Source of the DNA: Paracoccaceae bacterium
Lineage (GTDB): Bacteria > Pseudomonadota > Alphaproteobacteria > Rhodobacterales > Rhodobacteraceae
Length of the DNA: 14,207 bases
Reading direction: 5' to 3'
Assembly (NCBI GenBank): GCA_023260935.1
Contig: JALQTL010000110.1
Location: 1-14,207, forward strand
The position numbers and the translations under genes were made by a program. The notes beneath the pieces were generated by a model. It searched no databases and was not told the DNA's origin. It saw only the letters and a program-made list of their open reading frames with translations. Within the stretch, counting starts at the first letter, position 1. Each line of letters starts with the position of its first letter. Shown one piece after another: positions 1 through 7,572 of this stretch.

Positions 1-678
1 CTGAACAAGGAGGCCCTGCACCTTGCCGGCCATGATTTTGCCGGCCACACCGAACTTCTTGCCGACCTGACGGGGGTGACGGGCAGCGTGATGATGCTGG
101 CACATGGCCCGTTTCGCGTCAGCCATGTCACCACGCATTGCGCGCTGGAGGAAGTGCCGCGCCGGGCGACGGCTGAAAGGATCGCGCGTGTGATCGATCT
201 GACCCTCGCCACCCTGCGCAAGATGGGCATTGACCACCCGCGAATTGCCGTTGCCGCCCTGAACCCCCACGCAGGAGAGGGCGGTATCTTCGGGCGGCAT
301 GACATCGATGTGACCGAACCGCTGGTCAGGCGCTATGTGGCGCAGGGGGAGCGGGTCTTCGGGCCGATCTCGGGCGATACGGTGTTCGTAAAGCTTCGCG
401 CGGGCGACTACGATTGCGTCATCGCCATGTATCACGATCAGGGGCATATCCCGGTCAAGCTGCTGGGTTTTTCCGTGGATGCGGCAACCGGGCGCTGGAC
501 CGCGTTGAATGGCGTCAATGTGACGTTGGGTCTGCCCATCATCCGAACATCTGTTGACCACGGGACGGCCTTCGACATCGCCGGCCGGGGCATCGCCGAC
601 GCGACCAGCCTTGTCGAGGCGATCGATTACGCAATTCAACTTGCTGCCCCCGAAGGGCGCACCGATGACGGAGAGTAA
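1..678 (+). CDS. pdxA2: PdxA2-type 4-phosphohydroxy-acid dehydrogenase, 5' partial
   Basis: The reading frame is open from base 1, so the start lies upstream; 225 codons are visible. PdxA-family enzymes are NAD-dependent, metal-dependent dehydrogenases. The vitamin B6 member oxidises 4-phosphohydroxy-L-threonine, and the PdxA2 branch oxidises 4-phospho-D-threonate or D-erythronate in acid-sugar catabolism. Family motifs seen are INKEAL-like LNKEALHLAGHDF at the visible start, NPHAGEGGIFGRHD near base 265, MYHDQGHIPVKLLGF near base 427 and TSVDHGTAFDIAGRG near base 550. The YHDQGHIPVK form, rather than YHDQGLPVLK, points to the PdxA2 branch from memory of the family. The gene ends with TAA, one base before the aldehyde dehydrogenase start, so the two are probably co-transcribed. 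In known PdxA2 loci a DUF1537 kinase sits beside the gene; it would have to lie upstream of this window. Family call is firm; the exact substrate is inferred. Confidence 0.88.
   Translation: MNKEALHLAGHDFAGHTELLADLTGVTGSVMMLAHGPFRVSHVTTHCALEEVPRRATAERIARVIDLTLATLRKMGIDHPRIAVAALNPHAGEGGIFGRHDIDVTEPLVRRYVAQGERVFGPISGDTVFVKLRAGDYDCVIAMYHDQGHIPVKLLGFSVDAATGRWTALNGVNVTLGLPIIRTSVDHGTAFDIAGRGIADATSLVEAIDYAIQLAAPEGRTDDGE
669..675 (+). promoter_or_regulatory. Ribosome binding site deciding the aldehyde dehydrogenase start
   Basis: CGGAGAG ends four bases before the ATG at 680, inside the last codons of pdxA2. The in-frame ATG at 665 has no comparable site, and the ATG at 554 lies deep in pdxA2. The start at 680 is therefore preferred. 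Confidence 0.55.
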
Positions 679-679
679 G

Positions 680-2161
680 ATGACAGACTTCAGCAGGATG
701 TGGATCGGCGGCCAGTGGATTGCCGGAGACATGGGCACGCGCCCGGTGCTCAATCCGACCAATGGCACCACACTGGCCAACGTGCCCGAGGCCAGCCCGG
801 AGCAGGCGATTGCAGCCATCGCCGCCGCGCGTGCCGCGCAGCCTGGCTGGGCGGCCCTGTCGCCTTTGCAGCGCGGACAGGTGATGCACCGGATTGCCGC
901 GCTGATCCGAAACCATGCCGAGCCCTTGGCAAGGCTTGTCGTGCAAGAGCAGGGAAAGACGATCTCCGAGGCGCGCGGTGAAGTCGGGGGCGCGGCCGAA
1001 TTCTTCACCTATTTCGCCGAGTTCGCGCGCCGGATCCAGGGCGAGATCCTGCCATCGGATGCGCCGGGCGAACAGATCTGGATCCAGCGCGTCCCCGTCG
1101 GGGTGGTGACCGCCATCATCCCCTGGAACTACCCCGCCGCGCTGGTCAGCCGCAAGGTGGCGCCATCGATGATCGCCGGCAATGCCATCGTTCTGAAGCC
1201 GCATGAGGAAACGCCGCTCTCCGCGCTCTACATGGCCCGCCTTTTTGCCGAAGCCGGGGTGCCTGATGGCGTGGTCAACATCGTGACGGGTGGCGGCGCC
1301 ACGGTCGGCGCGGCGCTGACCTCGCACCCGGACATCGATCTTGTCACCATGACCGGCTCGGTGCCGACCGGACGCAAGATCATGACGGCGGCCGCGGCGA
1401 ACCTTGTGCCCGTTTCGCTGGAACTTGGCGGCAAGGCCCCGCTTATCGTGATGGAGGATGCCGATCTTGATCTGGCGGTGGCCTCGGCTGTCACCTCGCG
1501 GTTCATGAACTGTGGTCAGGTCTGCATCTGCAACGAACGGATGCTGGTGCATGATGCCGTCTATGACACCTTCGTGGAACGTTTCATCACCGCGACAAAA
1601 GCATTGAACATCGGCGATCCGATGCTGGAGTCGACGGATATCGGACCAAAGGTTTCGGCCCTTGAACTTGAGAAGGTTGAGCGGATCACCGCTGCCGCGA
1701 TCGCCGAAGGCGCAAGGCCGCTTCTGCAAGGTGGGCGTCCCGAGACTGCGCCCGTGGCCGGCGGGAACTGGCTGCTGCCCACCGTTCTTGGCGATGTCAC
1801 CCCCGACATGGCCATCATGAAGGACGAAATCTTCGGACCTGTCGTGCCGGTGATGCGGGTCCGCTCGTTCGAGGAAGCGATGCAGATCACGAATGAAAGC
1901 CGCTACGGCCTTTCTGCCTATCTGTTCACCAACGACTTCTCACGGATCATGCGCGCAGTTCAGGATGTGCGCTTCGGCGAGATCTATGTGAACCGGATCG
2001 GGCCCGAGGCCCTTCAGGGCTATCATACCGGGTATCGCAACTCGGGCCCCGGAGGAGATGACGGCCTGCACGGCCTTGAAGCCTATCTGCGCAAGAAGAC
2101 CGTCTATGCGAACTATTCCGGCAAGTCGCCCGTCGGGCTGATGCCATGGAATGGACGCTAG
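680..2161 (+). CDS. AldA-like NAD-dependent aldehyde dehydrogenase
   Basis: This 493-residue protein has normal aldehyde dehydrogenase length and would oxidise an aldehyde to a carboxylic acid in the cytoplasm. Seen in the sequence: the PWNYPAALVSRKVAP substrate/cofactor region, LKPHEETPLS, the general-base glutamate Glu248 in LELGGK, the nucleophile Cys282 in NCGQVC (the usual spacing of 34 residues), and EIFGPVVPV. The C-terminal stretch YVNRIGPEALQGYHTG followed by RNSGPGGDDG closely resembles E. coli AldA, the lactaldehyde/glycolaldehyde dehydrogenase, as I recall it. It follows pdxA2 by 1 bp and ends just before a terminator, so it is the last gene of that operon. A plausible job is clearing glycolaldehyde or another short hydroxyaldehyde made by acid-sugar breakdown (inference). 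The family is certain; the substrate is not. ATG 665 is an alternative start adding five residues. Confidence 0.9.
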   Translation: MTDFSRMWIGGQWIAGDMGTRPVLNPTNGTTLANVPEASPEQAIAAIAAARAAQPGWAALSPLQRGQVMHRIAALIRNHAEPLARLVVQEQGKTISEARGEVGGAAEFFTYFAEFARRIQGEILPSDAPGEQIWIQRVPVGVVTAIIPWNYPAALVSRKVAPSMIAGNAIVLKPHEETPLSALYMARLFAEAGVPDGVVNIVTGGGATVGAALTSHPDIDLVTMTGSVPTGRKIMTAAAANLVPVSLELGGKAPLIVMEDADLDLAVASAVTSRFMNCGQVCICNERMLVHDAVYDTFVERFITATKALNIGDPMLESTDIGPKVSALELEKVERITAAAIAEGARPLLQGGRPETAPVAGGNWLLPTVLGDVTPDMAIMKDEIFGPVVPVMRVRSFEEAMQITNESRYGLSAYLFTNDFSRIMRAVQDVRFGEIYVNRIGPEALQGYHTGYRNSGPGGDDGLHGLEAYLRKKTVYANYSGKSPVGLMPWNGR

Positions 2162-2666
2162 CATCCTGCCAGAACGAACGGCATTGTTTGATCGCGGTCA
2201 GGCGGGCGACAACGTTTGCCTGACCGTCTTTGTTTCCCGCCCCTGAACAATGCCGACCTTCTTGATCTTACGTTGAAAATCAACAGTTCTTCCGGCCCCT
2301 GACGGCAAGGTTTCATATGATTTCGGCGGAAACCCTGCAGTTTCGGTTCTGACCATCCTGCGAGAGTGGGCGGGGTTCCTTCTGTCCCACAAGGGAACCT
2401 GCGGGGTGGTCTGCCCATCACCCGCATTGTTCAACGGGCCCCGCCCGCACCATTCTTTCCGATAACCACATCCCCTGCGCCGATCAGCCCTTGAACCGGA
2501 ACAGCGTCCATTCCCGGCCGATGCGTTTCGACCTGATCTGTAAGGTCAGAAAAATCGCACAGGGGCTGACCACACCGAACCACCCTTGGACCGGCGGCCA
2601 GATGCCGAAACTGACCATATGAACAGGGGGCAGAGGCCCGCTCGGTCCACTGCCCTTGATCTTGCG
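2162..2666. other. Gap between convergent operons, no convincing gene
   Basis: About 500 bp lie between the aldehyde dehydrogenase stop and the importer permease stop. Short open frames exist on the minus strand (2158-2434 and 2431-2670), but none has a recognisable domain or a good ribosome site. Apart from the terminator at 2194-2235, the gap holds several inverted repeats. These are an 8-bp stem at 2374-2381/2392-2399, a bulged GC-rich stem at 2401-2425, and an interlocking set at 2532-2571 in which GGTCAG (2544-2549) can pair with either the preceding CTGATC side or the following CTGACC (2566-2571). None is followed by a T-tract in the direction needed to stop the importer transcript. Confidence 0.6.
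2194..2235 (+). terminator. Intrinsic terminator of the pdxA2-aldehyde dehydrogenase operon
   Basis: CGGTCAGGC (2195-2203) and GCCTGACCG (2218-2226) form a perfect 9-bp stem. It can be extended inward by G-U pairs and one C-G pair to leave a loop of about six bases. TCTTTGTTT follows directly at 2227-2235. The T-rich tail lies only on the + side, so it serves the upstream + operon and not the convergent importer operon. Confidence 0.75.
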
Positions 2667-3482
2667 TCAATCGTTCACGCCATCCAGACCGATGCTGAAG
2701 GACACCGCCACAAGGGCGAGAATGGCCAGCAGAATCTGCACGCCGGACACCGCAGCGACAAGTGGCGTGTTGACGCTCTGGACCATGGCCAGAAGTTCGA
2801 TCGGCAAGGGCCGGTCCCGGAAGCCATGGGTGAAGATCGCCACCGAGATATTGTCGAAGCCTTCGATAAAGGTGAAGACGGCCCCGGCCATGATTGCGGG
2901 CATCAAGAGCGGAAAGGTGATGGTCCGCAGCGCCTGAAAGGGCGTGGCGCCCAGATTGGCCGCCGCCTCGTCCAGCGAGGCGTCAAGCCGTTGCAGGCGG
3001 CTTTGCACGGTGCGCACCATCACGGCCAGCACGAAGACGGTGATGGATATCGCCTGTAGCCCCATCGACGGCCCGATCCCGACCAGCGCGCCGGCAAACA
3101 GCACGGCAACACCCAGCACGATCCCCGGCACCATATGCGGCACCAGCACATAGACGGAAAGCGCAGTGGTGCCCGGAAAGCGCCCCCGCACGCAGACCAG
3201 CGCCGTTGGCACTCCTAACAGGACGCAAAGGATCGTCACGGCCATGCCCACCTGCAGGCTGTTCATCATCGCTTCCACCAGCACATCCTGGGCAAAGACC
3301 TGACGGTACCAATCAAAGGTAAAGCCCTGCGGCGGAAAGCTGACAAAGGCCCGTGTGTCGAAAGAGATCATCAGCACGATGATGGACGGCGCCACGAGGA
3401 TCACCAGCGACAGCACCGCCAGCGCAAGCATCGCGCCGATGCCAAGCCGGTCCGTCAGGGCGGGGTTGCGCGGCGGTTTCAT
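2667..3482 (-). CDS. ABC importer permease, PotC-like
   Basis: This 271-residue inner-membrane protein has about six hydrophobic segments; the first is residues about 15-40 (LALAVLSLVILVAPSIIVLM). The cytoplasmic EAA loop that docks on the ATPase reads DEAAANLGATPFQALRTITFP, shown here in part, with the conserved Gly and a closing Pro. It matches the second permease of spermidine/putrescine-type (PotABCD) importers in length and layout. The start overlaps the stop of the upstream permease by 4 bp (ATGA), and AAAGGA lies upstream as a ribosome site. It is the last gene of a four-gene operon. Family call is certain. Substrate cannot be read from this protein; polyamine is only the family default. 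Confidence 0.92.
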   Translation of the reverse strand: MKPPRNPALTDRLGIGAMLALAVLSLVILVAPSIIVLMISFDTRAFVSFPPQGFTFDWYRQVFAQDVLVEAMMNSLQVGMAVTILCVLLGVPTALVCVRGRFPGTTALSVYVLVPHMVPGIVLGVAVLFAGALVGIGPSMGLQAISITVFVLAVMVRTVQSRLQRLDASLDEAAANLGATPFQALRTITFPLLMPAIMAGAVFTFIEGFDNISVAIFTHGFRDRPLPIELLAMVQSVNTPLVAAVSGVQILLAILALVAVSFSIGLDGVND

Positions 3483-4417
3483 GCATCACGTCCTTTCGTC
3501 CAGCGGGTGATCCGGCTTGTCGCCATGGCGATCAGCGTCAGCACCACAAGACAGCTTGCCATCAGGATCAGCGCGCTGACCGAGCCTTTGCTCCATTCCA
3601 GCGAATAGACGACCTGTTCATAGATCATGGTCGCGGCATTCAGGTAATTCCCCCCGCCCAGCAGTTGCGGCACGACAAAGGTTGTGTAGCTGAGCGTGAA
3701 GACCAGCGCCGTGCCGGTGCCGATTGCGGGCGCGCTCATCGGCAGGATCACATGCCACAGCGTTCCAAGCCGCGAAGCACCAAGATTGTACGAGGCTTCC
3801 TCCAGCCGCCGGTCTTGCCGCGCCATCAGCGCGATCAGGGGCAGGATCATCACCGGCAGGTGAATCTGCACCATGCCGATCAGCACTGCGACATGGGTAT
3901 TCACGATCCGCAGCGGCCTGTCGATCAGGCCCATCTGCATCAGCGCGGTATTGACCACGCCCCGCCCGCCCAAGATGACAAGCCACGCATAGGTCCGCAC
4001 GATGCCGCTGGTAAGCAAGGGTGCGATGGTCAGGATCAGGATCGCCCGCCGTGTCCAGCGCCCGCCGATCAGGTAAAGATAGGCGACCGGATAGCCAAGC
4101 ACGAGGCACAGGACCGTCGTGGTCAGCGCCAGTGTCATCGACCGTTGAAAGGTTGTCCAATACAGCGGGTCGGAAAGGGCATTGATCAGATAGTCAAGCG
4201 TGAAGCTCTGCGAGACGATTGTTCCCCGTTCCATCTCGATCTGGGAAAAGCCCAAGGACAACAGGATGATGAACGGAATGACCGCCACCACCGTCAGCGC
4301 GATGATCGCGGGAACGGCGGGCCAGATCCCGCGCCCGGACAAAAGCTTGTCGGCCACCGCTTCCAGCAGTCCGGGGGTCGGGCTGCGCGCCGCGAGGCGG
4401 GTGCAACTTGCCGTCAT
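3479..4417 (-). CDS. ABC importer permease, PotB-like
   Basis: This 312-residue inner-membrane permease of the PotB type starts with a polar tail of about 30 residues. The first membrane segment is WPAVPAIIALTVVAVIPFII, and several more follow. The EAA loop reads EEASYNLGASRLGTLWHVIL and ends in P, the signature for contact with the ATPase. It pairs with the PotC-like protein to form the membrane channel. The start overlaps the ATPase stop by 4 bp, and its own stop overlaps the next start by 4 bp, so the subunits are probably translationally coupled. Identity as a PotB-type permease is well supported; substrate is unknown. Confidence 0.92.
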   Translation of the reverse strand: MTASCTRLAARSPTPGLLEAVADKLLSGRGIWPAVPAIIALTVVAVIPFIILLSLGFSQIEMERGTIVSQSFTLDYLINALSDPLYWTTFQRSMTLALTTTVLCLVLGYPVAYLYLIGGRWTRRAILILTIAPLLTSGIVRTYAWLVILGGRGVVNTALMQMGLIDRPLRIVNTHVAVLIGMVQIHLPVMILPLIALMARQDRRLEEASYNLGASRLGTLWHVILPMSAPAIGTGTALVFTLSYTTFVVPQLLGGGNYLNAATMIYEQVVYSLEWSKGSVSALILMASCLVVLTLIAMATSRITRWTKGRDA

Positions 4418-5487
4418 GGTTCATATACCGCGCAAAGGCCGGGGTCGATGACGCCCAGCGTCACGGTATCGCCCTCTACCGGTTGGCGCGCGGCGGGGCG
4501 GCGCATGGCCATGACCCGCATATCGCCACTATCGGTGGTAACATGATATTCGACCAGCGCGCCGACACTGCGCTGGAACAGAAGCCTGCCCTGCCAGGGC
4601 CCCAGAGCTCCGGGCTGAAGCGAAAGGTTGTGTGGCCGCGACATCACGCGCACCGGGCCGGTCAACGACGTGGACAGATCCTGGCCATCGGGCAGGATCA
4701 CACGCCCCGCCTGCGCCTCTGCCTGCCAGAAATTCGACGAGCCGATGAAATCGGCGACATAGGCTGTGGCCGGGCGATCAAAGATTTCTTCCGGCGGGGC
4801 GACCTGCTCGATCCGGCCCGCGCGCATGACGGCGATCCGGTCTGACATGGTCAGGGCTTCCTCCTGATCATGGGTCACGAAGATGGCGGTCATCCCCAGC
4901 CGTTTGATCAACTGCCGCAAATCCACCTGCATCGCGCCACGCAGCTTGGCATCCAGCGCGTTGAAGGGTTCATCAAGCAGCAGAACGCGCGGCTCCAGAA
5001 CCAGCACCCGCGCAATGGCGACGCGTTGCTGTTGCCCGCCCGAAAGCTGTGCCGGATAGCGCCCGCCCAGCCCCGACAGCGACACCGTTTCCAGTGCTGC
5101 GGCGACCCGTGCCGCAATCTCGGTTTTTGGCAGGCCACGCATACGCAGGCCGTAGCCGATGTTTTCTGCAACCGTCAGGTGGGGGAACAGGGCATAGCTT
5201 TGGAACACAACGCCCACGGGGCGGCGGTTGACGGGGGTTTGCACCGTATCCTGACCATCGATCAGGATTGCACCTTCCTCGGGGTTCCAGAAGCCCGCGA
5301 TGCAGCGCAGCAAGGTGGTCTTGCCACAGCCCGAAGGGCCGAGCAGCGTGACGATCTCACCTTCGGCCACCGAAAGCGAGCAATCCTGCAAAACAGTCAT
5401 CGACCCGAAACGCTTCGAAACCGCGGCGATGCGAAGCACCGCCGCAGAGGTCGCCTGTTCCGCCTTTGCGACGGGCACCTGCATCAT
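4414..5487 (-). CDS. ABC importer ATPase, PotA-like
   Basis: This 357-residue cytoplasmic ATPase energises the importer. All nucleotide-binding motifs are intact: Walker A GPSGCGKT (residues 50-57), Q-loop Gln96 in VVFQSYALFPH, signature LSGGQ (148-152), Walker B LLLDEP (169-174) and switch His206 in VTHDQEEA. The roughly 120 residues after the ATPase core form a TOBE-like regulatory tail, as in PotA, FbpC and MalK relatives. The gene starts within the stop of the binding-protein gene (ATGATG, 4-bp overlap); the second ATG at 5484 is an equally possible start. The order binding protein, ATPase, permease, permease is common in alphaproteobacterial PotFGHI/PotABCD-like operons. Function is firm; substrate is not known. 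Confidence 0.95.
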   Translation of the reverse strand: MMQVPVAKAEQATSAAVLRIAAVSKRFGSMTVLQDCSLSVAEGEIVTLLGPSGCGKTTLLRCIAGFWNPEEGAILIDGQDTVQTPVNRRPVGVVFQSYALFPHLTVAENIGYGLRMRGLPKTEIAARVAAALETVSLSGLGGRYPAQLSGGQQQRVAIARVLVLEPRVLLLDEPFNALDAKLRGAMQVDLRQLIKRLGMTAIFVTHDQEEALTMSDRIAVMRAGRIEQVAPPEEIFDRPATAYVADFIGSSNFWQAEAQAGRVILPDGQDLSTSLTGPVRVMSRPHNLSLQPGALGPWQGRLLFQRSVGALVEYHVTTDSGDMRVMAMRRPAARQPVEGDTVTLGVIDPGLCAVYEP

Positions 5488-6530
5488 CCGGCAAACATTC
5501 GGTCAAAGTTCTCGACCGTCTGCCCGCGCAGAGGGGCAATGGCGGGCCAATCGGGCGATGTCATCGAGGCACGCTCTTCCGCAGTCGAGGGCACGAAGGG
5601 CCGTGCCGCTTCGGGCGTCTCAACGCCTTGCCGCACAGTGCCGAAGTAATAAGGCGCATTGCCCGCGAATTCCTGGATCGCCTGTTCCAGCATGATATCG
5701 GCATATTCATGCACCAGTTCGCTGGTCCCTTCGGGGGTGTTGATGAACTGCACGATGTTCGAAGGCAGCATCAGCGGGCCGGGCCCGGCGATCTTGGCAT
5801 AGGCAATGGGCAGGCCCGCGGCGGCTGCCAGGGCTGTGTTCACATGCCACAGCGGCGCCAGGTCGATTTCCCCGCGTTCCAGCATCTGCTGCAACAGGGG
5901 CGGCGACCGGCCGACCAGAGGGTCAAGCTCTTTCCACTTGTCCAAGGCGAATTGCATATCGTCCTGCGGGCGGCCAAACGCGGCATTGGTCGCTGCCAGA
6001 ACGCCCAGCCCAAGGTTCGATTGCGGCCGCGCCATCCCGATGCGCCCGGCATATTCGGGTTTCCACAGATCGACCCAAGTGGTCGGCGGGGTCTGGATCG
6101 TCTCGGCATTATAGGCGACGCCGATGCCCTCAAAGGTGATCGGGCAGCCGATGCCATAGCCATAGGGCACAAACAGCGGGTCGATGGTGGCCGCATTCGG
6201 GATCTTGGCCAGATCAAGCGGCTGAAGCACGCCTTCGTCGCGTGCGTTGATGATGGCAGGAGAGCCCATGACGGCAAGGTGATAGGGCGAGTCGCCGCGC
6301 GCGGCGCGGATCTGGGCCAGTGCTTCGGTCGACAGGCCGCCCAGCACGTTCAGCGTGACGCCCGGGTGGCGGCGCGCCAACTCCTCTCCGGCGCGGCGCA
6401 GGGGATCATCCTGTTCGTTGCCATAGCCGATCATGACCAGTTCACGGGTCTGCGCCCGCAGGATAGCCGGGTTGGCAAGCGCGGCTGTTCCGATCAGACC
6501 ACCCATCATAGTTCGACGTGAAAGCTTCAT
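5484..6530 (-). CDS. ABC importer periplasmic solute-binding protein with Tat-type signal
   Basis: This 348-residue protein would capture the substrate in the periplasm for the importer. The ATG at 6530 is chosen because GGGAGA lies 5-6 bases upstream and because it places MKLSRRTMMGGLIGTAAL at the N-terminus. That is a twin-arginine signal (Arg5-Arg6) with a hydrophobic core and a likely cleavage after ILRAQ. An upstream in-frame ATG at 6563 adds 11 residues but spoils the signal. The mature part has the two-lobed layout of PotD-like and family-1 binding proteins, for example FEGIGVAYNAETI, TTWVDLWKPEYAGRIG and FINTPEGTSELVHEY. It is the first gene of the importer operon. The ligand is not deducible; the neighbouring sugar-phosphate and cyclic-amide enzymes suggest something other than a plain polyamine (inference). 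Confidence 0.88.
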   Translation of the reverse strand: MKLSRRTMMGGLIGTAALANPAILRAQTRELVMIGYGNEQDDPLRRAGEELARRHPGVTLNVLGGLSTEALAQIRAARGDSPYHLAVMGSPAIINARDEGVLQPLDLAKIPNAATIDPLFVPYGYGIGCPITFEGIGVAYNAETIQTPPTTWVDLWKPEYAGRIGMARPQSNLGLGVLAATNAAFGRPQDDMQFALDKWKELDPLVGRSPPLLQQMLERGEIDLAPLWHVNTALAAAAGLPIAYAKIAGPGPLMLPSNIVQFINTPEGTSELVHEYADIMLEQAIQEFAGNAPYYFGTVRQGVETPEAARPFVPSTAEERASMTSPDWPAIAPLRGQTVENFDRMFAG

Positions 6531-6551
6531 TGCAATCTCCCGCTGGCGTGT

Positions 6552-6565
6552 CCTTGCACGCAAGG
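6552..6565. promoter_or_regulatory. Perfect palindrome in the importer leader, possible operator
   Basis: CCTTGCACGCAAGG has perfect 6-bp arms around two bases and lies 22 bp upstream of the binding-protein ATG, downstream of the proposed promoter. On the minus strand it contains CTTGCG, the same core as in the TCACTTGCG words at 6618-6626 and 7573-7581. Repression by the adjacent DeoR-family protein is a reasonable guess. It could also form a hairpin in the leader RNA. Confidence 0.4.
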
Positions 6566-6593
6566 TTTCGGTCTCTGCGTGACCTTGGCTTTC

Positions 6594-6626
6594 ATGTTTG
6601 GCTCAATCGTAAATTTTCGCAAGTGA
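6594..6626 (-). promoter_or_regulatory. Candidate promoter and shared control word ahead of the importer operon
   Basis: Read on the minus strand, TCACTTGCG (6626-6618) includes a possible -35 box, TTGCGA (6622-6617). A 17-base spacer and a weak -10-like AAACAT (6599-6594) follow, which would leave a leader of roughly 55 bases. The same nine bases, in the same orientation relative to transcription, precede the divergent SIS operon at 7573-7581. The -10 match is poor, so an activator or a different sigma factor is possible. Confidence 0.35.
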
Positions 6627-6667
6627 TAATCTTGAAAAACTTCCCTGCCGCGCGCCGCTGCCCAATT

Positions 6668-6686
6668 TGCAGGCGCATCGCCTGCA
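6668..6686. repeat. Perfect inverted repeat between the repressor and importer genes
   Basis: TGCAGGCG (6668-6675) and CGCCTGCA (6679-6686) form a perfect 8-bp stem with a three-base loop. It lies past the repressor stop and before the importer promoter. No T-tract follows it on the minus strand, but a run of seven T (6709-6703) precedes it there. It may help end or stabilise the repressor transcript. Confidence 0.4.
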
Positions 6687-6728
6687 CCTGCGCCATTCTG
6701 CGAAAAAAACTGACCCCACCCCCGGCCT

Positions 6729-6743
6729 GCGCGCGATGCGCGC
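6729..6743. repeat. GC-only hairpin after the repressor gene
   Basis: GCGCGC arms (6729-6734 and 6738-6743) flank the three-base loop GAT, 10 bp past the repressor stop. On the minus strand a run of seven T starts 19 bases later, at 6709. That gap is too long for a standard intrinsic terminator, so this is at most a weak or Rho-assisted end for the repressor transcript. Confidence 0.35.
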
Positions 6744-6753
6744 CAAGGGCCTT

Positions 6754-7560
6754 TCAGGCCAGCAGAACCTGCAATCCCGCCTGCTCCAGCGCCTGAACAT
6801 CCGCAGGCGCCGCCCCGGAATCGGTGACCAAGGCCGTCACATCGCGCAGCGGGGCGATCAGCGCCCCGGCAACATGGCCGATCTTGGCGTGGTCACCCAA
6901 CATGACCACACGGCGGGCCGAATCGATCATGGCGCGCTTGATTTCGATCTCTTCGAACTGGGCATTGGTAAAGCCACGCTCCAAATCGATTCCCGTACAG
7001 CACAGATAGGCGCAATCGGCGTTGATCTGCCGCAGAAGCACCGTTCCAAAGGGCGAGGTCAGCGAATGGGAATGGGCATTTCGCCCGGTTTTCTTGAGTT
7101 TTCCACCAGATACGATGACGGTCGCGCCGGGATGGCTGTGCAGGACCAGCGCCACATCAAGACTGGAGGTGACAACAACCACATCTTTCAGATCGCCCGG
7201 CAACGCCATGGCCATCGCCACGGCCGTCGTCCCGGCATCAAGGATGATCGTCTCGCCATCGCGCACCATTCGCGCGGCCATGGCGCCGATTCTCTCCTTT
7301 TCGGCGGCAAAGCTGTGGCTGGGCAGATCCAGCGGGCGCTCAAACCGGGCAGGCCGCACCGCCGTGGCCCCACCCCGGATGCGCCGCAACAACTGGCGCC
7401 GCTCCAGCAGGTCAAGGTCAGAGCGGATCGTCACCGCCGAAACACCAAGAATTTCGGCCAGCCGGGCCACTTCGACCACACGGTCAGTGGCCAGAAGTTC
7501 AAGGATACGTTCGTGCCGCGGCAGAAGCGGACCGCTGTTTTCAGGTTCATGCGTCAGCAT
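6754..7560 (-). CDS. DeoR-family transcriptional repressor
   Basis: This 268-residue protein has the full DeoR/GlpR layout. The N-terminal winged helix (residues about 15-70) carries RHERILELLATDRVVEV, LAEILGVSAVTIRSDL and LLRRIRGGA. The C-terminal DeoRC sensor domain carries ILDAGTTAVAMA, VTSSLDVALVL and the conserved block with CTGIDLERGFTNAQ. DeoR-family sensors normally bind a phosphorylated sugar. That fits the divergent kinase and SIS genes, whose substrate or product would be the inducer (inference). The gene diverges from the SIS operon across about 106 bp and lies upstream of the importer in the same orientation, so it is placed to control both. No cysteine cluster, truncation or fusion is seen. 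The family call is firm; the regulon and inducer are inferred. Confidence 0.92.
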   Translation of the reverse strand: MLTHEPENSGPLLPRHERILELLATDRVVEVARLAEILGVSAVTIRSDLDLLERRQLLRRIRGGATAVRPARFERPLDLPSHSFAAEKERIGAMAARMVRDGETIILDAGTTAVAMAMALPGDLKDVVVVTSSLDVALVLHSHPGATVIVSGGKLKKTGRNAHSHSLTSPFGTVLLRQINADCAYLCCTGIDLERGFTNAQFEEIEIKRAMIDSARRVVMLGDHAKIGHVAGALIAPLRDVTALVTDSGAAPADVQALEQAGLQVLLA

Positions 7561-7572
7561 AGACTTATTTAC

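Noticed and set aside
539..1729. Long minus-strand open frame opposite the aldehyde dehydrogenase
   Set aside because: It is antisense to a gene with intact catalytic motifs, is rich in Arg/His/Gly as expected from high-GC complement, and shows no domain.
2401..2425. GC-rich hairpin considered as a terminator
   Set aside because: The stem is bulged and no T-tract follows in either direction.
2431..2670. Small minus-strand frame in the convergent gap
   Set aside because: No domain, no good ribosome site, and it would overlap the end of the permease gene; treated as chance.
5466..6521. Long + strand open frame opposite the binding-protein gene
   Set aside because: It lies within the complement of a clear signal-bearing binding protein and shows no recognisable motif.
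2667..6530. Straight call as a spermidine/putrescine importer
   Set aside because: The subunits are of that broad type, but the catabolic neighbours contain no polyamine enzymes, so the substrate is left open.
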